From Nematostella vectensis (Eukaryota > Cnidaria > Anthozoa > Actiniaria > Edwardsiidae), in assembly GCF_932526225.1 (NCBI RefSeq), contig NC_064048.1, positions 9,572,515 through 9,636,514 on the forward strand: a DNA stretch of 64,000 nt, given 5' to 3'. Positions 33,351-47,300 of the stretch are shown here, in pieces. Below the pieces are notes generated by a model. That model ran no database searches and was not told the DNA's origin. It saw nothing but the letters and a program-made list of their open reading frames with translations. A program made the translations under genes and the position numbers. Numbering within the stretch: position 1 is the stretch's first letter; every line of letters starts with the position of its first letter.

Positions 33351-34441
33351 GATGCGTGCAATTAGCCATGAAGCTAGAGCTAAAGATGCAAACTAGTTTT
33401 AAATTGTGGAAAACGGATTTGCAAGGTCGGCGGTAAAGTCATAATCACCAGCCTATAATAATGAATGCTTAAAAAAAACTTATGTGCCTTGGAAAATTAA
33501 AGAGACCTTTTTTTCATGCTGAGTCACTTTTAATTTGCAGTTTTGTAAGTGATTATCTTGACTGCCATAGGCTGGTAATGTACACTGTGGTTAGGTCTCC
33601 TAGCCCTCCCCCCTTAATTGGAATACTCGCGTCTCGCATGTTCTCGATCTTTTCTGTGCATCAACACCACTTCCATTTGAAAACCAAGAGCTCATTTCTC
33701 TGCAAGCGTCCGCTATGATGTCATGCTCCTCACTTTTGCCACCTGCAAGCGCATCAGGTGGTGGAATTATCCGGGCGCTTGACCCTGAAACCCGCCACGC
33801 GTTCACTCAATTAACCACACTTACCTCTATTCTCTGTCCTAACACCCTCCCCTCGAATAAAAACAGACAACTCAGCTACTGAAATGTTTAAGAAGGCTTT
33901 GACTGCCCCTGAAATGTTTTTCTTATCTTGAGTGAGTAACGTAACATTTTGTTGTGTTTTCTAGTGATAAATTTCTGAGCCCTACGTTAATCTATTAGCG
34001 CAAGTCGATTAATTATTGATTTATCTTTTGACTCCGTTTTGACTTCGTGTTCACAGGGCGCCATTTCGGGTGGGCGTTCAGGGTTCATTTGCTTTAGGTT
34101 TCGAACAACTTTTCCCTTGTTTATTTAGTTCAGGCGGGATTGTTGACAAAGTGACCTCCGGTCAACACATATCGAAGGTAGGTCGAAGTAAAAGTGTACC
34201 CTTTTTTCTTGTCTCGACAAGAAACGAGTGACCAGTAACATATCATAGTTTAAGACGTCTCAGTTTGATGTTATGGCTGTAGGATACCTTTGTTTACAAA
34301 ATAGATTCTTAAAGTCTTGTATCCAGAAAAATCAGAACTGGATTTTAAACAATTTGATGCTTAGATGTCTTATCTGAGATGCTCCAAAATGATGTCATGT
34401 TTAGAAGCGTTTTTGGAAGAAGATCTCGAGAGACAAAATAA

Positions 34442-34882
34442 ATGTTGTCCTTATTGTTAATATTACAATATTTATTTAGCTTTGCTTCCTTGACTGATGA
34501 GATATATACAAAAGAAAAGTGCAAAAAGCTAAAGCGTCACAAAACCCATCTTACAGAAGTCCTAGACACGAAAAATTTACGCAATAGTTATTCAGAAATT
34601 CTATTTACTCGATTATTTTCCAAATTGACCTTACATGCGCTTTTTGAAATATTTTTACATTCTCAAATCATTGATAAGAAAACTTTGATGGGAAAAAAGG
34701 ACTACTTTAGAAAAGGGTTGCATAAATATATTTTTACTTTTTGGGCTGATAAATATATACATTTGGTAGCCAAGATAAAGATAGCGGAAACGACACGCGT
34801 CAGCAAATGGGTCAATGAGAACAACTTAGATATCTACATAGGTATTATATTACAGCCTGGGAACAGATGGACAAAGTCTTGA
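34442..34882 (+). CDS. Unidentified 146-codon ORF (doubtful)
   Basis: An uninterrupted ORF in gene-poor AT-rich DNA. The product starts with a hydrophobic stretch (MLSLLLILQYLFSFASL) that could be a signal peptide, then a Lys/Ile/Phe-rich body without cysteines or recognisable motifs. No similarity is evident to me. It could be a degraded transposon reading frame or chance. Confidence 0.2.
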   Translation: MLSLLLILQYLFSFASLTDEIYTKEKCKKLKRHKTHLTEVLDTKNLRNSYSEILFTRLFSKLTLHALFEIFLHSQIIDKKTLMGKKDYFRKGLHKYIFTFWADKYIHLVAKIKIAETTRVSKWVNENNLDIYIGIILQPGNRWTKS

Positions 34883-36220
34883 TGATACGGATCATCAATT
34901 AAAGAAGACAGCCGTTCCTATAATGGATCATTAGTCCAGAGAGACGGGTCTTAATCCTAAGTCAATCTTAATCCTGGTGCGTATCACTTCGATTGTAGCC
35001 ATCAGCACATCTACACCTACGAAATGGCACAATGAGTGTGGTTAAAGTAATAAGAAAACAAAACACATTTTAAGGAGATTCGATACAGTTTCCCGAATCT
35101 CCAACCATCCCGTCACAACTCGTGTCTTCTGCTACAGGGATCGGATCATCAAACTACTGTGGCAATGCCATGTAGCTAGGGATAAACTTTATAAAAATGT
35201 GAAATGTGTTTACATTGTTTCTATGGCAACGGAACGGTGTGCCCGTTAATTCACTATTCGCAAAGTGCTGTTCGCTACCAGGAAATGTTAAATAAATAAG
35301 CTATCGGATATTGTACATCAGACCTTGGTCGACACTTAGAGGAAGTTTTATTAAAATCTATAAGAGGAATTCCGAGAATTGGCGTATTTTTATTTTCAGT
35401 CACTGTTATTTACCTACTTTGAAATTCGCCCCTGAAAAAAATCCATACGCTGGCAAGGATTTTTTTTACCATTGTCATTAAGCTACCTCTTATTTCTAAT
35501 AAATACCAAAAATGAAAGCAATCGCTGTTGATCGTTAGTTTTAGGGGCCATTCCGGGGACTATATGATACTTTCAAAATGAAGAAAAGGAACCTTTTTGC
35601 TTTTTTGGCCGCCCAATAAAATTTATCCAATTAATTTTTTCGTCGTTTTCGTAGAATAAAATTATTATATTGAGAAACATTCAGGTTAACTTTGATCCCG
35701 TTTGAAGGGTTGTAAGCAAGCAATTATATTTTTTTTTTCAAATGGGCAATTCAAGCGAATCTCCTTCAGTCCCGGGGTCTTATCGCCACTACCCAGCGCA
35801 CCTTTTTTTACAGCTTTTGAGACAACTTACATATAGTCTATAAGTTCAGTTGTTATTAAAGCGAAAACATTTTTATGCTGAAAACAGATTTTGGACGATA
35901 CGAGGAGGGTGGCACAAAGTTGCAGGGCTTGGTCTTTCAAGCACTAGCACCAGGTTTCAAACCCGAGTCAAGTCAGCTTGGAATTTTTTTTTCTGAGGTG
36001 TACTAATCGGGCTCTCTACATTGGGGATTGTGGATCCCTCGTCTTCTTGGATAACGACGTTAAGCCGATGGTCCCATGCCCACAATTAGCTATATCGAGC
36101 TTAACAGATTGGCGCATTGATAAGGTTGTTTGCATATGAACCTTACTTTGACAGTTATGAAGTTAGCAAACTAGCATGCCAGAGAAGAAAGCAGGCCTTA
36201 ACTGGCATAAACTCCATCCA

Positions 36221-36456
36221 GCCAATAGACCATTTCGCGTTTACTTGGGAGGCCTGTGGTTTTACACCAAAAAGCCATAACAAACAACTCCTGAAGACAA
36301 AAGCATTTTGGGCAAATGTTTTGGCTGATTGTCTTTTTGTATTTTGAAACGACCCGACGCACACGCCGCTGCATTTCCGCCAAAACATGCCCGTTTGAGC
36401 CTCGCTTTGGTGTAAAACCACAGGCCTCCCCAGTAACCGCGAAAAGGTCTATTGGC
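36221..36456. mobile_element. MITE-like imperfect palindrome upstream of the NOWA-like gene
   Basis: The left arm gccaatagaccatttcgcgt, ttacttgggaggcctgtggt, tttacacc is mirrored by the right arm ggtgtaaaaccacaggcctc, cccagtaaccgcgaaaaggt, ctattggc. 236 bp, non-coding. It ends 191 bp upstream of the exon that holds the start codon, so it lies in the promoter or a 5' UTR intron. Confidence 0.88.
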
Positions 36457-36647
36457 GTGGCAAAGACAAGGCTTTTGTTTACTTCAGCGTATGACACATA
36501 AACAGTGATTCTCAGATTCTGATTGGCTAACTTTCTGAGAAACTTATCTTTGTGACCAATTTAGCGAGTGTAGTACTGTAAATGCGACACGAAGAAATGC
36601 ATTTTTTTCCGTTAATTTATACATTGTCCATATTTGTGTTATTTCAG

Positions 36648-37049
36648 CGAGCATGGTTGGAGGGCGACTGTTGGTAACCCTTTCCCTTGGACTCGTGTTC
36701 ATAGTGGGTGAGTAATCATGTCTTTTGTATGCATTCACTAAGTTTAATATCATACTTTTATCGTGGCTAGTTACTTTGAAGTTTTCCCGCATATGAACCG
36801 TTGTATTTTCAATTGTGAACAATAAGGAGTTGCTAATCGTCACTCAACAAATTCACCCTGATGTAGCTCTCTCTCTTTTTTTAGTTCAGTCAGTCAGTCA
36901 GTCAGTCAGTTAGTTAGTTAATTAGTTAGTTTGCTTATAGTAGAGGTAGAAGTGGCGCTATAAATATCGATTATTATATTAATTATTTAATTATATTATT
37001 ATTATTATTCTGACAGTATGCCAAGGTCAGGACCCTCCTGCATTCCAAG
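36648..37049 (+). CDS. NOWA-like exons 1-2: signal peptide
   Basis: Exons 36648-36707 (ATG 36653) and 37017-37049. They encode MVGGRLLVTLSLGLVFIV then VCQGQDPPAFQG, a typical signal peptide with likely cleavage near the exon junction. The ATG lies 5 nt after a 3' splice site (atttcag), so a 5' UTR exon further upstream is expected. Confidence 0.85.
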
Positions 37050-40000
37050 GTAAAGACAAATAATATAAATGTATACAAAATCCATTTGACACTTGTTTGA
37101 ATGCTAAGGCAGGCCTGTCTGCCATTCGCGATTTTTACACTGACAACTTTTTTTTTAAATAGAATGCTAACCTAAACACAAAAAGTTCTGACCACTATTT
37201 TATATTCAATCTACTATTAGCTATTTTTTTACTGATATTTGTATATATTTTTTTCATGTATGATTATCTTTACTTCATTCAGCAATTATAAAGACGGAAT
37301 ATTCTATAATTTCATCTAGTCCATTATGCCATCCTTCGTCCACAGGGAGGAAAGACTGGACTTTAAGCATCAAAACAGGTGCGAGATGGTACGCCGGTAC
37401 AAATGCCAACATATTCGTGAAGCTTTTTGGAACGAAAGGCGAGACTTCGAGGAAGGCATTAAATAATGGCGATAAAGACGCATTTTCACGCGGCAAGTGA
37501 GTAAGACACTGCATTGCAGTTCATAACAGCGCAATCTTCATCATACACATCATTGTCAACACCGTCATCATCATCATAACCACTACAATCATCATTTCAC
37601 CATCATCATCACCGTCATTATCATCATAACCATCACCATTTCACCATCATCATCATAATCACCACCATTTCACCATCATCATCACCGCCATGATCATCAT
37701 AACCATCACCATTTGTGCATCATCATCAACGCCATCATCATCATAATCACCAACATTTCACCATCATCATCACCGCCATCATCATCATAACCACCACCAT
37801 TTCACCATCATTATTATCATCATCACCGTCATCATCATCATAATCACCACCATTTCACCACCATCATCATCATCATTTTAACTTTTAACGGTTGAGGTTT
37901 CCGTCGGACCTCCAGAAGTAAACTGGTGACAATGCGGCTTTAAGGGCAAGCTCCACGAAAGTATGAATTCGATTATTTTAAAAGTATTGTCTCCTGAGAA
38001 ATAGGGTCGACGTATGCCTCCACTGGAGGCTTGACTCAGACTCGCACCAGTTATTAAATTGATTCGGTTTAAAGCCGCATTGTCACCAGTTTACTTCCGG
38101 AGGTCCGACGGAAACCTCAACCGTTAAAAGACAAAAGAATCTATTAATATCCGAGATATTAAACAGGCCATCCGCTTTAAATTATCAATCAAATCCTCAA
38201 AGAAACTTTAAATAAGCACACTGCTTTCAATTTTTTTCGCGTTTTCCGTTAAAAATCATCGGAGATTGTTACGTAATCGACCGGAAGTAAACTGGTGACA
38301 ATGCGGCTTTAAGTTCGGTTCGACGTATGCATTAAGTCTTAAATTCTTTAATCCATTTTACCACTGCGCAGGTTGTCGACGTTTAAGGTCAAAGCTAGGG
38401 ATATTGGCGAACTTCAACGAGTTACAGTCATTAACGATAACTCGGGACCCGCGCCAGGATGGTTTCTTAAAAAGGTAGCAAAGCTAACGCTGATTCTTGT
38501 TGCACTATTTATGTCCATCACTTTTATAATCGTCATAATTGCTGGTTGTTGTCATTAATTATGTTACAGAGCCGTACGTAGCAGGCCTTGAAAAATTAGG
38601 GGGGTTACATCTTCGAATATAACAGTTCTCCTTGTTGATCGTTTGTCAGCCATCACCTTTAGCATCTTAGCTTCATAAGGGTGATGCTTTGAGCCCTATG
38701 AAAAAAAAAACACAATAGTATTATTTCCATTTTTTATCATTTCACTCTTTGTGTTTTATTCTTATATTATGTGGTTATTCAAATCAGTTCACGGTTACGG
38801 ACCCGGCAGGAAACCAGTTCGACTTTAAAGCCTCGGAATGGCTGGCGAGTGACTCGAAGCTCAAGAGGGTTTTCTCCAACCCCACGAAGAAGATGGTCAG
38901 CCAACCCGCACCAGCAGGTATTGTTATGGTATTATATATATTTAGCTACTGCCTAATATCGGAGCCGTCTTAGCCATTGTCTAAACTCGGAGCCGTCGTT
39001 TTCCGAATAGCATAGGACAACGATAAGAACAGACAGCATTGATGAAAAAAGTGAGTAAGTACGCAGCTGTTTTTTCTCCTATTATCTTTGTTCTACAAAG
39101 GAGGTTTTTTGTCTCTATTCTTCTCGTTCTTTGTGTCGAGGTGCGGATATTGTTTATTTGCCCAATCAAATTGCAGCTTGTAAGAGCTGCGTACTGACCC
39201 TAAAAAGTAAATGGGCGACTTGCTCTAAGAGATCACGTGATTTTTTGGGTGGCAAACTAACTCGCTCTCAGACTTTTAGCGGCAAAATAACTACAACAAA
39301 AAGCAACTTATTTAGCCCTTACGAATAAAGGCCTAAATATATATATTTTAGAAAAGTATTAAATTTTATTTAAATATTTTACTTTTTCATCGTTCTCTGG
39401 TGTGACGGTCGCAGTCATTTCTATGTTTACATTGGCTTGAATTTGCCACCCAAACGTTCACAAGATTTCTAGGGCAAAGTCCACTATTGTGTGTATAATT
39501 TGAAGGTAGGCGACTATTGTTACGGTAACTTCTTTAGTGCGCAGTTACGATTTGTAATTCCGTACCCCTGGATGAGGTAGCGATGCGATATCCGCTCATT
39601 TGATTCTGTTGCTAATAGCTTGTCTTTTGCCGCGCTTACAAAGAGCACCAGCTCTCTGTAAAATGCTGTAGACTGCTACGTTTTGACGACCTAACCCCAG
39701 CCTATCGCGCTTGCTAAGCAGACCTTTTATCTTTTACCTGATAGCGTAAGGTGTCTAACCATATTCAATCACACCTATGTTTCACAGTCGCTGCTCCCAC
39801 AACATCTTCAGCAACTGAGACAACACCAGCCCCGACAACGGCGCCACCTACCACAAACGCACCAACTGCAAACGCACCCACTACAAATGCACCCACTACA
39901 AATGCACCCGCTACAAACGCACCCGCTACAAACGCACCCGCTACAAATGCACCCACAACTAGTGCACCCTCTACTAATGCACCCGCTACGAACGCACCCT

Positions 40001-40906
40001 CTACTAATGCACCCGCCACAAAAGCTCCTCCCACGCCTGGCGCCACACCGGGAGCAACCAGCGCAAAGGCTCCAGCAACCACGCCTTCTGCCGCGACACA
40101 GCCACCGACAACGAACGGTAATATTTCTAGATCTAAAAGAGTCTGTACCTACCATTTTGTCAGGCTAGAAAAATACGATTCCAAAAGCTAGAAATCCCAT
40201 ATGACGTATTAAGAATCCATTTTCTGTAAAGAAATAGCCCCCCTTCCTTCATATTCAACTTATCGGCACACGCCCTAGCTGATCCACGAACAAGTCAACC
40301 CTTCGAAATTGTTACATTAAAACTAAATTGGTTGCACATTTGTTAGAATATTAACATATAGAAACTAAGTATAGAAACTTAGGTGAGTAGCTTTTTTCTT
40401 CATTCCTTTATTTCTAAAAGTGTTGACAAATCTCACTGATCTTCACATGGAAATGCACCTTTAGCCTCATTAATGATCCAGTCATATTAATCGTATCCCT
40501 TTCTTTAAATAGCTCAATATACTCATGGTCTTTACTTCGTTGCTTATAGCTGCTACCAAAGCTCCTCCTCTGCCACCGAAACAACCACAAACCACATTAC
40601 CAAAGGCCCCTGGTAATCACCGCTTTTACGCCAATAGCTGCATTCTAATCATTATCAATATCATAATTGAAGTCACCCTCATAATCGCCATCATCATCAT
40701 CACCATATTCATCATCATAATCATCATAATTATCTTCATCATCATTATTATAATCATCGCCATTATCATAATCATCACCACCACCACCACCACCATTATC
40801 ATCATCATCACTACCATCATCATTTTTACCATCATCATTAAATCATCACCATCATCATCATCATCATTAAATCATCACCATCATCATCATCATCATAAGC
40901 ATCATC

Positions 40907-40938
<32 letters not shown>

Positions 40939-40992
40939 CATCATCATCACCACCATCATCATCATTAAATCATCACCATCAACATCACCATC

Positions 40993-41087
<95 letters not shown>

Positions 41088-41127
41088 AAGCATCATCATC
41101 ATCATTTGCATTACCATCATCATCATC

Positions 41128-41159
<32 letters not shown>

Positions 41160-41193
41160 AAGCATCATCATCATCATTTGCATTACCATCATC

Positions 41194-41225
<32 letters not shown>

Positions 41226-41246
41226 CATCATCATCATTACCATAAG

Positions 41247-41303
<57 letters not shown>

Positions 41304-44300
41304 AAGTATCATCATCTCTATCGGCGTTGTTGTATAATCTTCGTTGTACTTTTCTTCATTTAACAGCGCCCATGCCTCCCCCTGGAGCCAATCACGCCGT
41401 CATAGCACCTAAAAAGCCCCCAAATCCACCTGGTAATCCACCTAAAAACCCCTCAAATCCACCTGGTTATCCACCTAAAAAGCCCCCAAAAACACCTGGT
41501 GATCAGCTGTTTCATTAGTTCCATCATATAATCCTTGCTTTCCATTAAAAAGAAAATGTTTTAAAAGTTCTCATTCAGCCTGGATCTGCCCCATAAGGAA
41601 ATGGCATACCATATAAAGATACGTCCGCTTCAATAATGTTCTTGTATTTTCGGCCGCTAACGTTGTCTCGGTTGGAAGATTTCAAGTAAACTTGCAGAAA
41701 ATTTTGTTTTTATGTTATTGTCTTTTATGGCAGTCGTTTTGAATAGGCCCCAGGATCCCTCGTTTTCCACTGTAACAGGGTGTCCCCCGTGCTCGCCCCA
41801 GTCTCCCACACGTGTTTGATATGTCTTGAAACCTGTCTTTTTTCTATCTCGCTTGCTCAATTCCTGATTTGGACATTTTACATTTCTGAAAGTCTGCATC
41901 ATTTTTTTTTTTTTTACCTTCGAACTTGCATGTGGAGAGTTTCCACTTCTACTAACCGGAATTAGTGTGTTCTATATTTTTGTTGACCGCCATCATGGAA
42001 AGAGGCCTAAACTGAATATCACAAATTTCATGCTTGCCCAGGCTCGTATAGGCTATTTAGAAAAAAACGACAGGCATTGATTGATATGGGTTTGTTTGCC
42101 ATCGCATATCATCACATTTGTATCAACCCAGTGTTTTATTTTACATATTGTCCATCAACCATTGTACCATGCTATGTTGCAGCACCAGCATCTCAGCAAC
42201 CAGCAGCCATTGCGTTGCCAAGTTCATCTGGTAACCACATGGGTAACACGTGTATCATAGCCGCCATGATTCAGTCTTTCTTTTCCATAAGACACTTCCA
42301 TTCACGATAGTTATCGTCATTATTAATATCATGTCGACACCATCATAAAGAAAATCATCAGTATCACTACCAAACACCACAGAAGCCAAATCATAATCAT
42401 GTGCTCGTCGACAGAGCAAAAAAAAAAATGGCATGAAATTTTCCAATTCTCAATATATAAGCTCAAGATTCCGCATACAAGGATTCCCTCTGACCAAAAG
42501 CTTAATTCCAAATTTTAAAGAAATTAAGGAGATATTAGCAAGCAAAGTTGTCTTAATTTCTGATCAGATCGCGACTTCTCCCTAAAAACGAGGAGAATTC
42601 ATACATTAAACATTTGAAAATTGCACTTCAAGCCTCATATCTCGAAGACGAACCCATTACAAGAAAACTTTATTGTGTGTTGGTTTACATAACATAAGGA
42701 ACCTCTATGCAAAAATTCAAGCTTACCGAAGTTAACCGGACCTTATTTTGGGAAAACTTGCCTTTTTTTTTTGCTCTGTCGGGCTCGTCATTAAAAGGAT
42801 TGTTATGACTAGCACCATAAGAATAACACAATCACAAGCATGATTTACTATCATCATCATCATAACTAAAATAATCTTATCTTTGTCCCAAGCACCCTAT
42901 TCATTAACATCGTAAATAACAATTTTGCTGTGTGCATGTATCACCTAGAACTCGGCCTCTGTGTCCTTCGGTACCTCAATAATCTCATAATATTTATTGT
43001 CTTTACTTCGTCGTCTTATAGCTGCCGCCAAAGTTCCTCCGCCGCCACCGAAACAACCACAAACAACATTACCAAAAGCTCCTGGTAATCACCACTTTCA
43101 TTATCATAACCATAAAATAACACATCACATAAATGATTACTATAATCATGAGATAGCAATCTTGGTCTATGCATTTATCAATTTCTGTTCAATATCATCT
43201 CATTATATCTATTGTCGTCGTCTCATAGCTGCCGCCAAAGCTCCACCGCCGCCACCGAAACAACCACAAACAACATTACCAAAAGCTCCTGGTAATCACC
43301 ACTTTCATTATCATAACCATAAAATAACACATCACGTAAATGATTACTATAATCATGATATAGCAATCTTGGTCTATGCATTTATCAATTTGTGCTCAAG
43401 ATCATCTCATGATGTCTTATGTCTTCGTCGTCTCATAGCTGCCGCCAAAGCTCCACCGCCGCCACCGAAACAACCACAAACAACATTACCAAAAGCTCCC
43501 GGTAATTAACCGTGTCATCTCTTTTAACACCATCACACAATCAACACTTTTAACACCATCACAAAATCAACTCGTTTAACACCATCACAAAATCAACTCT
43601 AGTAATGCCATCACACAATCAACTCTTTTAGCACCACCACGCAGGCACCTTTAAGCTAGAGTAACCTTATCATTGACATGGTGCTTATCTGATCATCATG
43701 TTTAACACTGTCATCTTAGTATATGTTTTGATATAATTTAAAAGCTATGTAATATTACCACAAACTGTTTTGTCTTGTTTTGTAAGTATTAACTAATGTT
43801 TTTCACCAGTTAACTACACTGATAACTAAAAAAGTCACTTTCCTCTCACAACAGCAAAGCCTGCTCAGGCCCCCAAACCAGCAGCGATATCGTTACCACA
43901 GCCACCACACATCGGTAATCACACACTTCATTCCATGACACACGCATTTTTTTCATAATTAGAAAAATCATCATCATCTTCGTCAAACATCGGTACACGT
44001 TATTATAAGATCCTTTCCTGTAAGAAAGTTCGGGCTGAGATTTCAACAAATTTTAAGAACATGCTAAGAACATGCCGAGGCTCAAATATCAGCAAAATAC
44101 TACTTTATTAGTCTGGTGTGTTCTAAAATGCAGTGTCAAATTATGTTCATCAATAACAACCTCAAATAGTATTGCTATTGGTCATTTGTGTAATTTTTTT
44201 TCTAATAATTCATTGGGCACTAGATTTTATAAGCACTAAAAATTAAGAACATCGTTAAGAACAATGTCAGTGTGAGAAAAATGAGAACGGCCCAGCCTCA

Positions 44301-47300
44301 ACTGAAAATTAGACGTTCTTATAAATGTTATAAATTTCTCACCAAATTACGTGACCACACACCAATCATAATTATAATAATCATCATAATCTTCCTCGCT
44401 AGAGATCGTTAATTATTTGTGCACAGCCTACCTAACCAACAACGCTGTTATTGATCATCAATTGAATCATTGTCATCATCTTCGTGGTCTTTATGACCAC
44501 AAACTTGACATAATCATTAACATTAATTCCATAATACTACAACGCGTATTTTATTAGGCTACATTGCGTCATATTCAATCTAAAATTGTTAACGCTAAGT
44601 ATCTTTTTCCTTTTCAACTATTTTATTATTATTCTTTTATTATTTAATTTAGTTTGGCGACAAGGGAAATTTGAAATAGTATAAAGATGTCAGTGTTTGA
44701 TACGTTGTAGTTAAGAGCATTACTTTTATTTTATTTTTTTGTAATAGGAGCTACACCCAAGGCTGCCCCATCTACGGGTAAGTGAAAATTCTCATAAGTA
44801 AAGATTGCGAAAGTAACCATGCTAAAAACTTGTGTTTGTTTGGGTGCTTAGTAATGCATGCAAGTAAATTATTATGGACCCAAGCGATTGCCCTGATCGG
44901 CTCTTTCTATATTATTTTTTTTATGAGTATCCAGGCGTAAATATAAATGTTTCGAGCTTTTTATTTGATGTAAAGTCTTTAACGACAGTGTGAATAAATA
45001 ATGATTGCGGCGATTAAAGTAAGGAGAAAAATGAGGAGGACGATAGTGATAGAATGATGATGATGACGATGACGATGATGATGATGATAATTATGAAGGA
45101 TTATCCTGTTTTATTTTCTAGCTGCACCCACCTCGGCTGCCCCCGGCTCCACTGCTGCTCCAGGTACGTCACAGGTGTCATTTCTTCCCTCATTCCCTCA
45201 TCCCTTATTTTCTTGTCTTTTGTGGTTTTGCTGTTTTTGTTGTTGTTGTTGTCATAACATCGCAGATCCGTAGCAGGCCATGTAAAATTAAGGGGCACAA
45301 TACAGAAACATTAAGAGAACATTTTTTTTTTTGGGGGGGGGGGCACAGCCACGCCCCTACTGGGTATCCCCTTATCATTTTTCGCTACTTATATTTTTTC
45401 TCGTCTTTGCTTATTGGTGTAGTCATCATCATTTTGATTACTATTTTATCTTGACGATGGTTTTGTTTCCATTATTTCCACACTTTTATTTCAACATCAT
45501 CGTCATACGCCATGCATCCCTCACTCGCCTTTCCCGCACTTTCATCTCTCAGATTGCGTCAAGGTCTGCCTTCTCTTTGATCCAGGTATACGCATGCACG
45601 ATCTATCCAGCATGCCTTGCTTGAATTTTGCTTTACATTATTATTATTTTTCCATTCCGGGCAGGCTCTTTATTTAATTTTATTAATTTTATCAACGTAT
45701 CATCTTCAATGCGAGTTCTGATTTTGCGACATGACCCTTTAGCTTATGATATGCAATTCTTTATTCCCATTTCGAGACAAAATGTAGGCCTTTAAAAACT
45801 TGAAGAATGAATAATATAGCGCTATGTGCTTATCAGCGACCCTGGCAATGACAACGCGTATAAGAATATAAGTATAGATCAGTCAAATGCTATTATTCTA
45901 TTCGTATCACTTATTTTCAATAATATGAAATCCAATTCTAATTTTGCACAGACTGCATCCCGTGTCCTCCAACAACAGGTAAAATCAGTCTTTGCATGCT
46001 CTGCATGAGTGAACGGCTTGTCCATAAATTTCCGATTTTGTAATAGAAAATGTGTCAAAGCTTCATTTCAAGGCTCATTACTGACGTTTTTGTCAATGTT
46101 GGCTCTCTATTTTGATTGGATTACTTTCAAACATTACATATGTGATTTCCGCTAATACCGATATACATTCTCGCGTTTCCATGTTTGTACTGAGTGTAGA
46201 GCAGCCATCGACTGCGGCACCTCCATCTCCTGCAACCCCATCAACTGCCGCAACTACAGCTATTCCACCAAAACCTACCACACAGTCTACCACAGGTATA
46301 CCACCATCACCCTTACACCATACCACAGCTATACCACCATCACCCACCACAACATCTACCACAGGTATACCACCAAAACCTACCACACAGTCTACCACAG
46401 GTATACCACCATTACCCTTACACCATACCACAGCTATACCACCATCACCCACCACAACATCTACCACAGGTATACCACCATTACCCTTACACCATACCAC
46501 AGCTATACCACCATCACCCACTACAACATCTACCACAGGTATACCACCATCACCCACCACAACATCTACCACAGGTATACCACCATCACCCACCACAACA
46601 TCTACCACAGGTATAGCACCATCACCCACTACACCATACCACAGGCATACCACCATTACCCACCACAACATCTACCACAGGCAAACCACCATTACCCACC
46701 ACAACATCTACCACAGGCATACCACCATTACCCACTACAACATCTACCACAGGTATACCACCATTACCCACCACAACATCTACCACAGGCATACCACCAT
46801 TACCCACCACAACATCTACCACAGGTATACCACCTTTCCACTATACAATCTACCACAGGTATACCACCATTACCCACCACACAGTCTAACACAGGTATAC
46901 CACCATCACCCACCACAACATCTACCACAGGTATACCACCATCACCCACCACAACATCTACCACAGGTATACCACCATCACCCACTATACAATCTACCAC
47001 AGGCATACCACCATTATCCACCACACAGTCTAACACAGGTATACCACCATCACCCACCAAAACATCTACCACAGGTATACCACCATTACCCACCACAACA
47101 TCTACCACAGGTATACCACGATTACCCACCACAACATCTACCACAGGTATACCACCATTACCCACCACACAGTCTAACACAGGTATACCACCATCACCCA
47201 CTACACCATACCACAGGCATACCACCATTACCCACCACGCCATCTACCACAGGTATACCACCATCACCCACTACACACAGGCATATCACCATCACCCACC

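Noticed and set aside
36155-36501. Three overlapping ORFs of 61-99 codons
   Set aside because: They arise from the palindromic element at 36221-36456, which reads open on both strands.
39765-40155. Minus-strand Gly/Ala-rich and Cys/Arg-rich ORFs
   Set aside because: Shadows of the Thr/Ala/Pro stalk exon on the plus strand, whose splice sites and phase are good.
40965-41363. Poly-Met (minus) and poly-His (plus) ORFs
   Set aside because: (ATC)n microsatellite.
46093-47243. Minus-strand Val/Gly/Asp-rich ORFs (VVDVVVGDGGIP repeats)
   Set aside because: Antisense of the 36-bp array of the stalk exon; the period is divisible by three.
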